Positions 26,001 through 41,203 of a DNA stretch of 64,000 bases are shown here, in pieces. Source of the DNA: Enchytraeus crypticus (taxonomy: Eukaryota; Annelida; Clitellata; Enchytraeida; Enchytraeidae); the NCBI GenBank assembly GCA_905160935.1, contig CAJHZI010000656.1, positions 955,001 to 1,019,000 on the forward strand, given 5' to 3'. Made by a program: the position numbers and the translations under genes. The stretch's first letter is position 1; every line of letters begins with the position of its first letter. The notes under the pieces are model-generated. The model was not told where the DNA came from. It worked only from the letters and a program-made list of their open reading frames with translations, and did no database searches.

Positions 26001-27249
26001 ACATAACATGACATGAAACCGATATATCACCCTAATCAATCTGTATTTTATTTATTCGTCATCTAAATATACTGGTGTATATCATTACATAGTTATATTT
26101 TAACTTGATACAGGTTATTGTTCTCTTATGATTATAAAGCAAGTAAATCTAAGTTTAATGCCTATTTCCTAACTACTAGGTTACAGTCAGCGATAGCCAG
26201 GTTGGTATTCGAATCCGTGCTCTCCGGCTTTGGACAAGAGCTCTATCAATCAGCATTTTCCACATTAATGTAATGATAGTAACTAATCGAGTGACAATTT
26301 TTTCACTTGTAATTATAAATGATAACTTTTAAAAAATCTTTAATTAAATAAATTTAAGAAAGATAAGATCGAATGTTTTTGGAAAATTAGAATCGAGCGA
26401 CATTACAATCATTAAGCACATTGACTCATAAAGAAAGGCACAGCTAAAATTCAGAGGCTATACATCTATAATATAAGCACACGTTAACTACGGAAACTAA
26501 GAACCTTAACAGGACTGAATCTACAGGAGACTTATGGCTTAGCACAGGAAAGATTCATGTACATTTATTATACTAGATATAACAATGTCACAGTTATTCA
26601 GATAATCCGCCCATTTTCTGGATTCTATGAAAGGAAAATAAGGATCTTTAATATTTTCAAACTGATTTAAATATTGTTAACATAACATAATTGTAATACA
26701 TGTAAATATAAAAATTATTACATAATGTAGCTTTACATACTCCTAAAACAAGAACACTTACTGTATAAATCTAGCACATGAAGATAGCGTAGGCCCTATT
26801 GTAATTTAACATGATTTGCGGTCATTTGGATTAAATGGCTGAAAAATTAACATGTTTGTATGAGTACATTAACACAGCCATTAAGGTATACAAACAGAAA
26901 GCGAGATAACAATTTGAAAGTTATATTTTCATCTAAATTGCGCTCATAGACTACAAATAAAAGAATGTAGCCTAATCAATAGGCTAAATGTAAAAATAAA
27001 TGGCGTATTTCAAAAACTGATCAAACTGTGTTCAAAATCAACAAGGCAATAAACCATTAAGGAGGATTTGATGAGATAGTCATAAGCTCAAAGTTTGTTA
27101 AAATTAGCCTGAGATTCGTGTTCTGCGTATTACAGTGTATTAAGCACAGCCAGTAGCAGCAACAGAAACTAATGTTACAATTAAGAGTATAATAAGATTT
27201 CCAAATGGGCTTTGTTTTGCACTTACATGTATATGCATATATAGGCCTA

Positions 27250-27310
27250 TATGTGTATATATATATACATTAGATATATTTATTATATATATATAAATAT
27301 ATATATATAT

Positions 27311-27370
<60 letters not shown>
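27250..27370. repeat. (TA)n microsatellite
   Basis: TA runs, the longest at about 27318-27370, with interruptions. Confidence 0.93.
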
Positions 27371-27372
<2 letters not shown>

Positions 27373-28346
27373 GAAATTCATTTTGCTCTTTTGAAGTTCA
27401 TTTGCGCAAGTCATATGTAGGCCTGTATTGGCACCTAATATAAAATTATGTCACAGATACACAAAGAGCTGCATTCAGAATATCTCTCACTTTGTTGCGA
27501 TGCAGAATTCTAGAAAACAGACTATTAACAATAAATTAGCATTTTAATTAAATTTCTAGAATCTGGCAAAAACATGATAATTGAAGCATTCATCACTAAA
27601 ATACACTTGCTAAAATTCGAGCAGAAGTACATCGTACATCTTCAAAATCTGAGGTTCGGGATTTAATTATGGACAAAGAATACTTTAGATGGAAATATTC
27701 CGAGTGATGGAATCATTCCGGCGTAATGGAATATTATTCATAAATGAGCGTTAAATGAAATATACGCCATGGAAAGAAAATCAATACGAATTATCAAGGA
27801 GTGAGGTGAAATAGTAAAAGTGCAATGACAGCAACATAATAAAAGACACCCTGGAAAACATTTGCGTACTCATAAATTCTAAATGAAAAAATACAAGGAA
27901 ATAAGAATTAATGGGTCGGGTTTTGACAAGATACACGTACTAGATAATTACAGTAGACAATAAATATGAAACAACTACTAAGATACTATCAATTTTTCTA
28001 AGTTCAAAATTACAAAGTTAAAAAGTGCTTATTATAATTCAATTGCTAAAATTACTGTACTGCGAGGAAAACAAAGCATTAAAAAGCTCAAATTTCGTTC
28101 ATATTATGGTAGCCTATTAATAACATTGTAATTTTTTCATCTATGATGCAGATTCAGAGTTTTTTTTTAGTAAATCTCGATAGTTTTGCTGATTTCACAC
28201 CATGAATGAGATTTTTATAAATAATTTGTATGCACAACACAAATAGTAATTAAAATATTTCGTACGCTATGACTTGCGAAGTTCATTATGCATTTATGTA
28301 ATTGATGTCATCATGGACGGTGCTAAGTGCTGAGAGAAGCGAGCCA

Positions 28347-30521
28347 TTAAGAGCAAGGACGCACTTCTGTGGTGCTCAGAGCCTCTCTGTCGAAGTTAAA
28401 AGGACCACGTGACCTTAGATACAAGTCCTTCAAACAACCTGTGTACGATTGCAGGTATCTGCCGTTAGTCATCTTGTTTGCATCCGGCAGACCACCTGTC
28501 AAGAAAGCATACGAATAAAAACAAATAATCTCATAACGCTCTGTAGGGTTTTTGTTATCTTTCTTAAATTAATCAGCTGATTTAGTTAATAACGAAATGT
28601 TTATTAATAACAAAAACAAAAATTAAAATTAAAGTAAAAAAGGTTTTATCGTGATTAATATATTCGAACTTCTATTCATATAAATTGTTCGTTAGATGCT
28701 AATTTAATTGTCATACCTAGATATATATTGCCGTATGTGTTGAGACCGGCGTGAGTTCCACCTGACTGGCCCTCTACCGGTGGGTCGGAGTCTATCTGAA
28801 GTCTTCCGTGCTTTCCCGTCCTGATTTATTTATCAAAAAACGAATTAAGCAACTCAATCAGTCAATAATCCAGAGAGTCAATCAAGCAACCAGTACTATA
28901 ATTTATAATATTTAATTAACTACGCAATTATTAATTTTGTGAAATTCTAAAGTTAATTGAGTAGTGGCTAAATCTTAAATCTTTTACTCGTGTTGTGTCC
29001 GGGTTGTCAATTTGTTAGGAAGAATAGACCAACAAGCGACTACACGCGTCGTAGAAGGCGACTAAAGCAGTAAGATCCAAACCAACGTCAGATAAGGCAT
29101 TCGGTTCGTGAGTGCTTAGGTTCAAGAAATTGCTACAAAATTTTGTTAAGCAAAGAGATTATTGGAGATTGACTGATGATATGATATGATATAGAAGAGA
29201 GAAAAGTGAAGAATGTCTGTTCGTATCCCGAACCTAGTTAAACTGGGATTAAAGGGAAGATGATGATGATGATGACGATGAATTGAGTAGTGATTAAAGC
29301 AATTTTTTACGAAAATGCAAAAGACAGTTTTACAAATAACTTTTAAGTTAAATATTGAATTAATTAACTTAGTTAACGGATTAGCTGTAACAGAATTATA
29401 CTTATGTAATATAGAAGGGTGTCGAAGATTTTGTGCAGCTATAATCAGAGTAGATGAAACTTTAGTTACCTCGTAGCAATAACACTGTGAGGTTTTCCAT
29501 CATTGATCTGCCGCAATGAGGCTATCGTTGCTGTCCCACTGCCCAACTCATAGCTAAGCAGAAATATAGAAACAATGCAGCATATTATAATGACTACACA
29601 GTCTACACTAACATAATATAATTTAACATAACAACAATTATAGTGCTACAGTCATCAATGACATCTAGCCTGAGGCAAATCCAAGCCGGCGAGCAAAATA
29701 AAGGTCCAAAAACGGTGCAAATTCCAAATTCCAGAAAATTAAATACACTATATAATGTAGAATTAAGCACCTAAAGAGATATGTATTAAATCATAACAAT
29801 TATTAAAAGCACAATTTAAACTAAAAAGTTTCTCAGTCTTTTTGCAAAGGTCAAAATCAGTCAATGTGAAATAATAGTCGATATAGTGGATATACATGTA
29901 TCACCTAAATGATCAGATTAATTTTACATTTTCATTATTTTAAAATAATACATTCTACTGCTTAATGTAAATTTTGATAAGTATAGGCCTATGCTTTCAT
30001 TGTAACAATAACGTACTCTATAAAATGAGTTGCTACTGGTACTCTATTTGACGCGAGATAAGCAAAGCTAAGCCTTAAAATATTTTTTAATATACACGGG
30101 GATGACTACATGTATATTCAATAAAGGACCGTGTCATGTTTGAAATCATTGCCTTTTTGTAGGCGTATATCCGATAAGCTTCTGATAAAGTTCAAACGAC
30201 GAACAACACAAACATCGCAATTTCAAAAAGTTGAGGTATTTTATAAGTACACGTCCCTTAGACTTGATATATATACTATGTAATCATATTCTTTTGCCGA
30301 CCTAAAGACAACGTATCCGTTCTCAATGTAGAGCGTGACGAAGTCCGTTGCACGACCTGGAGTATCTGGGGTTTGTCCATGCCAGAAAATCATTCCCTCC
30401 TGATCCCATGTAGTCACGCTTACACGGATAGTTTCCGGAGAGAGACCGTGTGGAAAGAGTTCCCGCGGTAGTTCCAGATATGAACTATCCGAGAATTCAG
30501 CTCCGGTTCCCAATTGTCTTG
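28347..30521 (-). CDS. Perlecan C-terminal laminin G domain and stop, four exons
   Basis: Exons 30521-30302, 29553-29470, 28820-28717 and 28495-28347; the TAA stop is at 28347-28349. Key pieces are [77 protein letters not shown] and the end EVRPCS. Only two cysteines are present, as expected for the single disulfide of a laminin G domain. From memory of the family, vertebrate perlecan ends its third laminin G domain with a similar TRPCPS tail, so this looks like an LG3 equivalent. The first donor TTTAG|GTCGGC is chosen because it gives phase 2 and continues the domain. Confidence 0.92.
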
Positions 30522-33500
30522 CTGCAAAACCAATTTTAAAACTACCAACGTCCATAATAACATTGATCACTGCGAAGAGGTAACAAAATACAGATCTGCG
30601 AAGTAACAATACTGATATAATTAATAAGTTTTATGGAATATTTAAAAGTAGTTATAATTACTAAATTATAACTAAATTTCTCATATAAATATATGTACAT
30701 ATATACTATAATATTTTTATTTTTAATTATTTTAAGCATATAATGATTTATTAATTATAGCTAAATAGCTTATTAGGTTATTACTATCATTGTATCAATA
30801 AAAAAGACGAGATATAAACAAAGGTCGTAGAGATATTTGCAAAGGCCATTCGAGATTTACATCTGCTTGCTTAGCCAGGGAACTTAATTTTTGCCACCAA
30901 AGCAGTTGCAGGATATTTGTTTTATGTTCCGGAACATAAAACAAATCTAAATCTCTCCTGGACAGTTCAATCCATAATAAAGCAGAAAATTCTGCAGAAA
31001 TGCCTCTGATCAAGAAAGCGTTGACGAGTTGCAGGATTTGAATTATCAATTTTATGAGAAGAGAATACTTTGATTAGATGATTAGAAGGATTAAAAATAG
31101 TAAAGTTAGCAAGAGAAGTAAGTTTTAATCAATGCTGATAAAAAAGGGTATTTCTTGGTGTATATTTTAAGCTGCGAGATTGAATGTTTATTATATAAAA
31201 TAGAAATCAAGTCATACAATCAGACTCTAATGTAACGATGGCCTGCGATATGCCGTAGCTATTTTGAGAGAAGCAAATGTATTCTCCGAAATCTTCAGCA
31301 GCGAGAGGTCCGAGAATCAGTGATCCATCTGTGATCACGTGATGGCTGGTAGCAAATCAATCAAATAGAATTTATAAAAAGTTAAGTCACTCATCACTAT
31401 GTTTAGACATTTGAACACATCTATTAAAAAGTATGACTAATAGTAGACTTGAGCAATATTATACACTAAAGTGCGGAATACCTACATGTATTTGAATACT
31501 TGAGAAAACATGATTTTAGAAATTTTTATGTTAAATCAGAGTTTACATATACTCGAAACGAAAAATGAAGAATATAAACTTTGTATGAACAATATTCACT
31601 ATTTTCAAAAGATTTGATCAAATTAGTAAAATACGTGTATTATGTGTATTATGTGAAGTACTTAAATTGTTGACAAAAAGCAAACTTTCTTCATTTAAAT
31701 ATATAAAATCAGAGTTCGGGAACTAAGTCGGTCCTCTTATTCGCTGATCAATTAATCAGAAAATTTATATAGTCTACAACAAGTATAGTTAGATATGCCC
31801 GATCAGTGCAGTTGGATAAAAATGGGTAATAATTGTTAATATAGAATTAGCATGCCTGAATATTGATCTGAATTTGTCTAGCCTGGACTAAGGAAGGCAG
31901 AAAATGTCAATCAATCAATCAATCAATAAGAATTTAACGTCTGGTTCCTCGCCATAAGGCAATGTCAGGGACGTCGAACAATCAACCCTGTATTTAGTAA
32001 TAATAAAGGTTTAACGTCCGTTTAATCATACAAGGATTATGTCAGGGACGTCCCCTATCACTTGTCTAGACAAATCGATTCCCCGAACACGTAGCTTATG
32101 CAGCTATTGCTGCTACTGTCATGAAATGCAATTCCACTTTGCTATTCGGCAACAATCAAGCGGCTTTCTATTGTCGCTGCTCAAATGATGGCAGTTGGTA
32201 GCAGTAGAATATCAGGTAACTCTTTGGATCAACACATCTTTACAGGTTCACTATACAGAGGCGAGGCGGATACAGTTGAGCTTGACTAGACTGAATTGAA
32301 AGGAAATAGTGAAGAAAATAATTCTAGCAGAGAAACTACATGTAAGGGCTCATAGTTAAGAAACAAAATTCAAATCACCAATTAATTACCTATGGATTGA
32401 ATTAACAATAGAGGTGTTGAAGGATGGACTATTGTTGCATTTTAATTATATGAATTACATTTGCTAAGCATCATATGTAACTTCTTTGAGTTGAAAATGA
32501 GTTAGAAAAAGTTAAATCATTTCCTTGACTTTGATTAATTAAACTCCAATTGAAAATGAATGAAAATGAGTAAACTCACTTTCTTTCAGTTAACTCATTT
32601 TCTTATACTGAGAGTTAAGGTCTTATAAATTCCGATAAATAATGGATTAAAGAGAGAGAGAAGAGATAGAGAGAGAGCGAGAACAGACACTCTCAACTCT
32701 TCATGGTTTTTTGATACCTTGATGTAGTAATTTATTCTTGAAGAAATAATTAACTGAATGACTGACAGCTACCTAGGTAAGTGTCCTCCACTCTTAGTCC
32801 AGGTAACAGTGGTGCCAGGTTCACCCTTAGGCAGACACGACAAGGTAATCTCGCTGCCAATAGGCAACCTGCGGGTGTGCTTCTTGATTGGTGCAACTGG
32901 CAGATCTAACATAGATCGTATAAAATACCATAAGTTTTAACTTATCACAGAAACAAAGTTTTTACTTATCACAGAAACAAAGTTTTTACTTATCACAGAA
33001 ACAAAGTTTTTACTTATCACAGGAGCAAAATAATTATTATCAAAACAACCAATTTAATGAACAGAATGGGCTAATATTAAATCAGTCGGCCTACTGGTCC
33101 TGAAAATTCCTAAATTTATTCGGTTTCGGTTTTCAATTAAACTTTTTGTTCAACCCACTAATGTGAAAAAATATTCTGGATTGGGTAAGACGCAATGATA
33201 GCATGTATCGCGGTAACTATCGGGACTTCAAAGAAGAATATAAGATAAAATTTGGAAACCTTTCACCTGCACGGGCTCTTTTTGATGGATTCATTCTCAA
33301 CTATTATACTCCAAAGACGAGGTAAAACAAGAGAGATGCATTACATTAAAAGTATACTCTTAGAGGCTTACTATTAAATTAAAAATTACTAAAACCAAAT
33401 TTACTTGTCCCATATGCATTAAGATCCTCCAACCCCTTGACAATAGCGGATTGACAGTATTTTGGATTTCTCTTTCTATTCGGTCTATGAAATTGCAAGT

Positions 33501-36500
33501 GAATTCCTGGAATAGAACTGGAAGCTGTTGCAATTCTCTCATCAGAAATTCCTGATATTGCCGATGGGCAAATAACCGGCTGCTAAATCACTCTAAAGTA
33601 TATAGTATGTATAAAGTATATACAGATAACTGTCAACTTGAAACTTGAACAAAGACTCTAACCTACGACAGTGACATTGACCAGGGCGTATTCAGTCCGC
33701 GCTATGTTAGAGGCCACACATTTGTAGGTGCCCGAGTCAGAGAGGGCGGCACTGGGTATGACGAGCTGTGTGTCTCTAATCTGAGCGTAGGGTGACATCG
33801 GTCCGTCAACCCTTTCCCAGCGAACCGAAGGGTGAGGGGTACCTACAAAACAATGACAAATGATTTATCTGCTATTAGAATGATCTTCTAAGTTGACAAT
33901 GGATAAGAAGGTTGAGAATATAAATTGTATGCTAGCTTGATAGAAGAAATTTACATTAAATTAGATTAGCTTCAGACTTTAAGTTTCGCTTAGGGAAATA
34001 TTTATATTTTAATATTAAACCTGTTTTATTTTAATATTAATTAACTTAGAAAGAAGCTCACAATTAAACTGTGTTTCTATTGTCCTGGTTAATTATATCT
34101 TTATCCGTTACTTACTTTTAACAATTTTTTAAAAACTTATGTCACAAATTCAGAATGTTCTCAAAGAAACATCCAGAGCTAAGAATATGATATAGTCTAA
34201 TTTGAGAATAACATTGTTCAAAAACCATAAAGCCTCATGTTATATTTTCAAAAAAGCAAAAGTAATGGGCCCAGTAGATTAGACTTAGAGGATTCAAGTA
34301 AAATTTCTTCAATATACTGTATTTGCTAATAGTCTCTTGTGATCACAGTCAACGTTCATGAGTCTGTTTACAAATTCGTAGATCCTATACGAAGTCGAAA
34401 TATTGAAGCTACGGCAACAACAAACCAATAGCATTATTTAGATCCATTGAGATAATGGAGAAAATGCAAGCTTTGCATTTAAATGAGAAAAAATTTTTAA
34501 TTAAAAAATTCTTATATAAACTACTTACCGTCGGCTTTGCAGTTCATTTCTATTCTGTTGCCAAGGTCAACAATTTGGCTCTGAGTCTGGAAGCTATTCA
34601 TCCCTATTCCACATAGTATTAATAAAACAATGCGAAATAGACAAATTTATCCGCAAAATCTCTACGTACTACGTTATTAACAACGAAATATATTTAGGAA
34701 TGTGTCAGTCATAATGTCACAGTCGAATTAAACCAAAACCAATGAAAATTTGCAAACTAATACTCTAATCATCGAACTTGTATATGTTTGGTTAGAACAG
34801 AATGAAGTGGATACTACAGTAAGATCTCCGCGCTCTTGGCTACCGTACGTGTACATGTACATGTATACATGTATGTCCGCATGTTTTATTTTCGCCCTCG
34901 TGCTTGTACCACCTGTTTAAGAATGACTGAACTATCTGACTCTTTCCTGTAGTAGCATTGCAGCATTTCAATAGATGTTAACTGTTCTATATAGACCAAC
35001 TTTGCATACTTTCATCATTTTTGTCTTTAAAAAAACAGGCTGAAAGTCAAATCTTGACATTATTATCATAGTCATAGTAGGTCCAGGTTGAAATATCAAC
35101 GATTTTTCATAGATCAACTTTCCGGAATCATAACTTTGTAGTCATCTACAAAGGTAATGGAATCGAAACTTGAGGCAACGGAGATGTGGTTCTATAGAAG
35201 AATGCTACGTATATCTTATAAAGACCACGTTAAAAATGAAGATGTTCTACAAAGAATGTCAACTTGTCGTGACCTTTTGAACTGAATACGACGACAACAG
35301 ATGAAATTTTTCGGACACATTATGCGGAACAAACTAGTTGAAAATACCGTAGTGACAGGAATAATAGAAGGAAAAAGACGCTAGGGTCGGCAACGAATGA
35401 CGTTTATTAAGAGTCTTATCAAATGGATGCAGTTAACTGAAACTGAGATGATCAGAGCAACGATGAACAGAGACATATGGAGGAATATGGCCATGACCGC
35501 CCAGGCTTGGAACAGGCACGGCACTTACAGAAGAAGAAGTCATCTACAAAACTTGGCTAGTGTTTTACGGCTCATTGCATCAGGATTAAACGTACTTGTA
35601 TGTGGTTCTTTTTCCCTCTAAGCGTCCAGTCTAGTGGCAAGTCCACTCCTCCAAATATTTTTATCCTCGGCCTTTCTGTTCATGTTCCAATGTTTTCGTT
35701 TTTTTGATCTTTAGTAAGATTTCTAAAAGTGACGTAATGATTTAATTTTTCTGGGAGAGTAACTGGCTAATTGTAGAGTAAGGTAATTGTACTAGTAAGT
35801 ATAGAGGAAGTGTAGAGCAGGTGCAGAGGAGACATTGGCTTAACTTAGAAAGGGTACTGAGTTGCAAAGAAATAGAACACTAACCCGACTGAACAATGAG
35901 TTCACCGAAGTCTCGAGTAGTACCGACGTCATTAGTGACGATGCAGGCATACCTGCCGCTGTCAGAAGTTTGCACATCTTTCAATCTGAAGGTTAATTGT
36001 AACAAAACAGCTATCACAATTGTCACAATATTGTTTTGCTTTAAATAAAAAATTCCCAACATGTTTAAAATTTACAAATCTGAAGCTATTACGGGAAGTA
36101 AAGAGGATATAAATTCTTGTTATTAAATTGAGAGACAGACAGTAAAAAAGACCGAAAGGGATGTCCAAACACCATACACAATACATTTCACACAATTACC
36201 ATTAATAATCTTCTTCTTCTAGTGCACTGCCTAACGGCAGGTCCACGGCATATAATTCTTCCAAATATCCCCATCCTCCTTTTCATCTCTATATATGAAT
36301 TTATAAAATCACCCAACATCCAATGTCTTGGTCTTCCTCTAACTCATTTTCTTGCATCCTTTCTTCTGTCACAATAGAAGGAATTATCCTTTAGCAAACC
36401 ATCTTCCCCTATATTATGTCCTATCCAGCTTTTCTTTCTATTTCTTACCACATTTATTAACTGTCTATCTGTACCGACTCTTTCAAGAACTTCTTTATTT

Positions 36501-39500
36501 GTATTTTTATCAGTTCAACTAATCTCTTCCATCCTTCTCCATAAGCATATTTCCAATGCTTATAGTTCCCTGATATCTTCTTTCTTTAATGTGTCCACGT
36601 TTCACATCCCTGCACAAGTGTCGACCACACCAATGTTTTCACAATCTTTATCTTTGTATTTTCCAAATGTCTTTTGTTAGTAGTTCTTTTTCTTTCCAAA
36701 AGCCTCTTCACCTGTGCAATTCTACATTTTATTTCCGTTTCACACTTCCCATCATCACTAATTGTATGGCTCAAATATTTGAAGCTGTCTACAATCGCTT
36801 CTTACAAATACAGAGAACATTAAATTGAGTATATGAAAGCAGTAGCAAAGAGTTGATAATTCGTATGACTACAGAAGTACAACCAAAGAATGATACAGAC
36901 TAAAAGTAAAGAGAGCAATAAAGACTTATGCAGTCCGTAGTGACTTATCCCTTCTAATAATCTGCTACAATAGAACAATTGATACGAGAAGAAAACTTTC
37001 ATACGTTAGTAGTTCATTATGCACTTGATGACGATTTGATATTGTAAAACGTCCATCTTTCAACCACTCCAGTCTTGGTGAAGGTAGACCCGTTGTCTCA
37101 CATCTGAACTCGGCAGTTTGTCCAACGCTCAGGTACAGCTTCCTTGGTAAGACCACTGCGCTGGGTGGAACTGCGATCAACAGATATCAACAAAATCATA
37201 GGTGTGCTGTGTGTGATCAGATATTCCGAGCAATAAATCAGTTTCATCTCTGTCAGAACAGGATCACATAGAAGCATGAACCCTGAAAATCTCTAGATTG
37301 TCTTTCAGTGACGGGCGAAACATTGTGGCAGGAATTTTACTCTGATTCACTGTCGTAAGATCTTTACGATACCGTCACTGTTTACTGTTAACTCACGTTT
37401 ACGTAAAGCTGGAAAAGATAATGTTAAAGTCAGTTTTCTCACTCGAAAGCGACGTCAGTGACGAGCGAGCCCAGGATTTGAATCCCGCATATACTGATCC
37501 GCGGTCGAATATCTTACCGACATCGCCACTGGCTCCAGCCAGACGTGAGTTTCATTTCTCAAAAGCGATATCAGTAACGGGCGAAACTAGGTTTTGAACC
37601 TTGCACACACAAGTTCGCAGTCATATATCATAACGATATCTCCATTGGCTTCAGCCAGTTGCTATGTCGACTTGTAAAGAAAACTGAGAGATTGATTTTT
37701 GGAAAACTGTTATGAAACTTAATCCTCCTTCTACAGCTAAACAAAACCATGCCTTTTAATCTACAGATAAACAAAACCACTTACCTAGTATATTTACATC
37801 AGCAAAAGCTTCAACCCTTTGCCAATTTATGTCAGCCACACACTTGTATCTTCCGCCTTCCACAGGTGTAACGGCTGCCACTTCCAGGATTCCTCCACGG
37901 GTAACCACGTCACGTGACATGCGATCGTCCATCTTACTCCATTCGTAACGGGTTGCTCCATCCCCTCGGCACTCCAGGCGCAGGGGCTCTCCAGGTCGAA
38001 GAGTCTGCATAGACGGAGTGATGGAGAGACCCTGAAGATCTTGGAAAAGATCTGAAAGGAAAGGGATGAATAAAAATAACATTGAGCCAGCCAGTACACA
38101 TAATACTTTACTAAACACATGTGAGTATAAAAGGATGGGCTCCATCTGTAAGTTTACGACTCTGAAACCCAGTTTCATAGGACGGACTTAACATCGGATT
38201 TGATCAATGTCAACTAATCTGCTTCTAGAGTTTTAATTACAGAATAAAGCGTTTTCATTTCATGAAGGAAGATTAAACTAAGTTTGACTAATCAGCTGTT
38301 ATATGCCTAAAACATGAAACGCACGTTCTCGTTGGCTTAATGACCACTTGTGGGTCGGTCTTGAAAAAGTTGAAATGACACCTCTTACCGGACAATTAGA
38401 CTCCTAGAGTTTTCAAATATTTCAACTACGTTGAATTTTAAGCAGAAAATTGTAAATTTAATTATTTATGAAACAAGCAGAATATAAGCACATAATTATA
38501 CTTCGCCTACGAAGAGATCGACTAATATAAATTCAGTCAAGCAGATGAATAATTAAATTTTTGTTATAAAATATATTTTGAAAAGTTGTACCGATATAGT
38601 TTAGTATTTTATAAAGTAAAGTACTTCAATAATTTCACTAAAACCATTCAGTATCAATTGTATGTTTCGATTTGTAACGATGTATATTATATTTGCGTAT
38701 GATATCTGCTTGTTTTTTCGTTACAAGATAACATAAAATAACAAAATCACTGCAATAATCATTAAGCTTAAATAATAAATAATTCGATATTTCTTTGACC
38801 AATATTATTAGTTTCTGTCACATAATTTAATATTGCATCACTATAAAATATTCAAAATATGATGAATTGATTTTTAATTAGTGAATATAAATATTGCCAA
38901 AAATATGATCATCATGCACACGCTAAACTTGCAATAATTTTGACTTTCACGGTTCACAATATGTTGTCTTCGTTTCCAGTGCTATCTCGAACATTTCACT
39001 ATAGCAACCAGACATATATGTGGGAATTTGGATGACTAGCCAAGAGGGCTACAAAACGTTGACTAATCGCAGATGAAAGGCTCATGAAACCGAAAAATTT
39101 ATTGATTCAAATTAAATCGGTAGTTAAACTCTGATTAATGTTTAATGTTTAATAGAGTATATCATGCAAAGGCATATCTAAACTTCACAACAGTTACGGT
39201 AAAACAAGCAATATACAACAAAATGCACACAGTAAAAATCACTACAATATCAAATAACTATCATATGTAACATAGCGTAAATATTGAAATCTGAGAGATT
39301 TTTAGTGAGCAGAATTTACATAGAATGATCTAGCAAAAAGATGTGCCTTAATACTCTTTTTAAGGCTATCAGGTTTATCAGAATGTCTAATAAAATATGG
39401 AAGTTCATTCCACAATTTGGGACCTGCTACAGGAAATGACTTGTCACCATAAGAAACTGTACGGCATTTAGGAACAGCGAGTTTACCTGACTCAACAGAT

Positions 39501-41158
39501 CGTAAGTTTTTCCTTATCGAACAAGAACTTATAATGGTATACAATAGTCAGAAAGATAAGACGGGGTTGAGTTAGTCAGGCATTTGAACGTGGTAAGGCA
39601 GGATTTGAATTCGATCCGTTCTGGAATTTTAAGCCAATGAAGTTTCTGTAGCAAAGGTGTGGCCAAATCAGAGTGCCTCGCACGAAGAACTAATCTTGCA
39701 GCTGCATTCTGAATTCTTTGAAGTCTATCAATTACCGATTTATTGCAACTTAAGAACAGGCTATTACAATAATCCAGCCTTGAGGAAATAAAGGTATGAA
39801 CAAGAATGTATGTGGAAGAATTAGACAAACATGGTCTAATACTTCATAACTGGCGAATTTGAAAGAAACACGTAGAAGATAATTACATAGAATGCTGCTC
39901 AAAGTTCAGGTTAGAGTCAAAGACGGCACCAAGGTTACGAACAGTGTTCACAACAGGTACATTTGCTTCACCCAATGCAAGGTTATATTAATATCGAGGT
40001 TATATTAATTGTATTGAGTTGGCGCTGAGAGACAAAGATAATTATTTCTGTTTTAGATGCATTAAGAACCAGTATGTTATTAAACATCCAAGACTGACAC
40101 CTTTTTACCTTAATAATAGCAGAATCAACCTCATTTGAATTAAAATGCAAGTAATTCTGAGTATCATCCGCATACATGTGACCATTTAGACCATTTCTCT
40201 CAATGATGTCAAGTATGTCAACAGTATATAGCACAAATAAAATAGGTCCAAGAACAGACCCTGTGGTAAACCACATGCCAAAGACGAAACATTAGAAACA
40301 CACCTCCAGAAGAAACAACCTGAATACGATCAAGTAAATAAGAACGGAACCAATCAAGAGCCGTGTTAGATATACCAAAGGAATTATTTAGTCTAGCTAG
40401 TAATATGCCATGGTCTACAGTTTTGAAAGCAGCGCTGAGATCAAGCATCATAACAAGAGTGAGCTGAATTAGGACATAATCATCCTTTATGAAACCCAGC
40501 ATGAGTTGCTGTAATTGACAGCAGATGAAAAAAATAATAATGAGAGTTGTTAACAACAGAATTGAACAAACTCCTGTCTGCCTCTTCAGTAATATAGCTA
40601 AAGTGATGAATATCATCGTAAAAAGTGCAATTTGAGTTGCCGTTGGGCAGCACACAAGCACACAATCAGAAATATGGACGTCTAGAAAATTGATCACCTA
40701 TTGTGCGTTTGTGGAATGTTAATATAAAAGTGAACCACGGTACAAATGAGAATATGAACAAGAGAAAATTAATAAGTAAAATTTAAAATAACAGAGAAGT
40801 TCTCTAGATGGCTGAGAAAGCGAGAAGACATTAAGTTTAAACACACATTTATACAAAGCCAACGCTTTCAGAAAGAAGAATTGTACTGCGCATTATTACA
40901 ATGAATGCAAGTTAAATTAAAGTTACATGACCACTATAAATAATCAGATATTAGTCTACAATTGCTCTGTTCGCACCTAGAACAGAGAGTTGGACAATGG
41001 CTTGTTCGGTCAGTTCGTTGTTGCGAGCGACACACATGTACCTGCCGCTGTTCTCTCGCCGAGCGTCAGTGATGATCAGCAGCTCGTCCTGCTGTCTGTA
41101 GGTCGCCGGTTGACCGTCGAGTGCCGTCCAGTGAACACGAGGTGGAGGAAAGCCTAAG

Positions 41159-41203
<45 letters not shown>

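Larger units (their letters stand above)
21206..28346. other. Interval between perlecan and MAP1/Futsch
   Basis: This holds the perlecan 3' UTR (unbounded; no clear poly(A) site chosen), the MAP1 promoter side and repeats: a CA-rich minisatellite (21508-21860), a SINE (22432-22555), the 46-nt array (23770-24003), a decayed LINE (25200-26000) and a (TA)n block (27250-27370). No coding exon was recognised in it. Confidence 0.65.

Noticed and set aside
30541-31049. Additional laminin G or EGF exons between the last Ig and the laminin G domain
   Set aside because: No frame in this interval shows cysteine spacing or LG motifs, and the flanking exons already join in phase.
39302-40697. Host gene with reverse-transcriptase domain
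   Set aside because: Split across several frames with stops and truncated at the 5' end; it is a decayed LINE.
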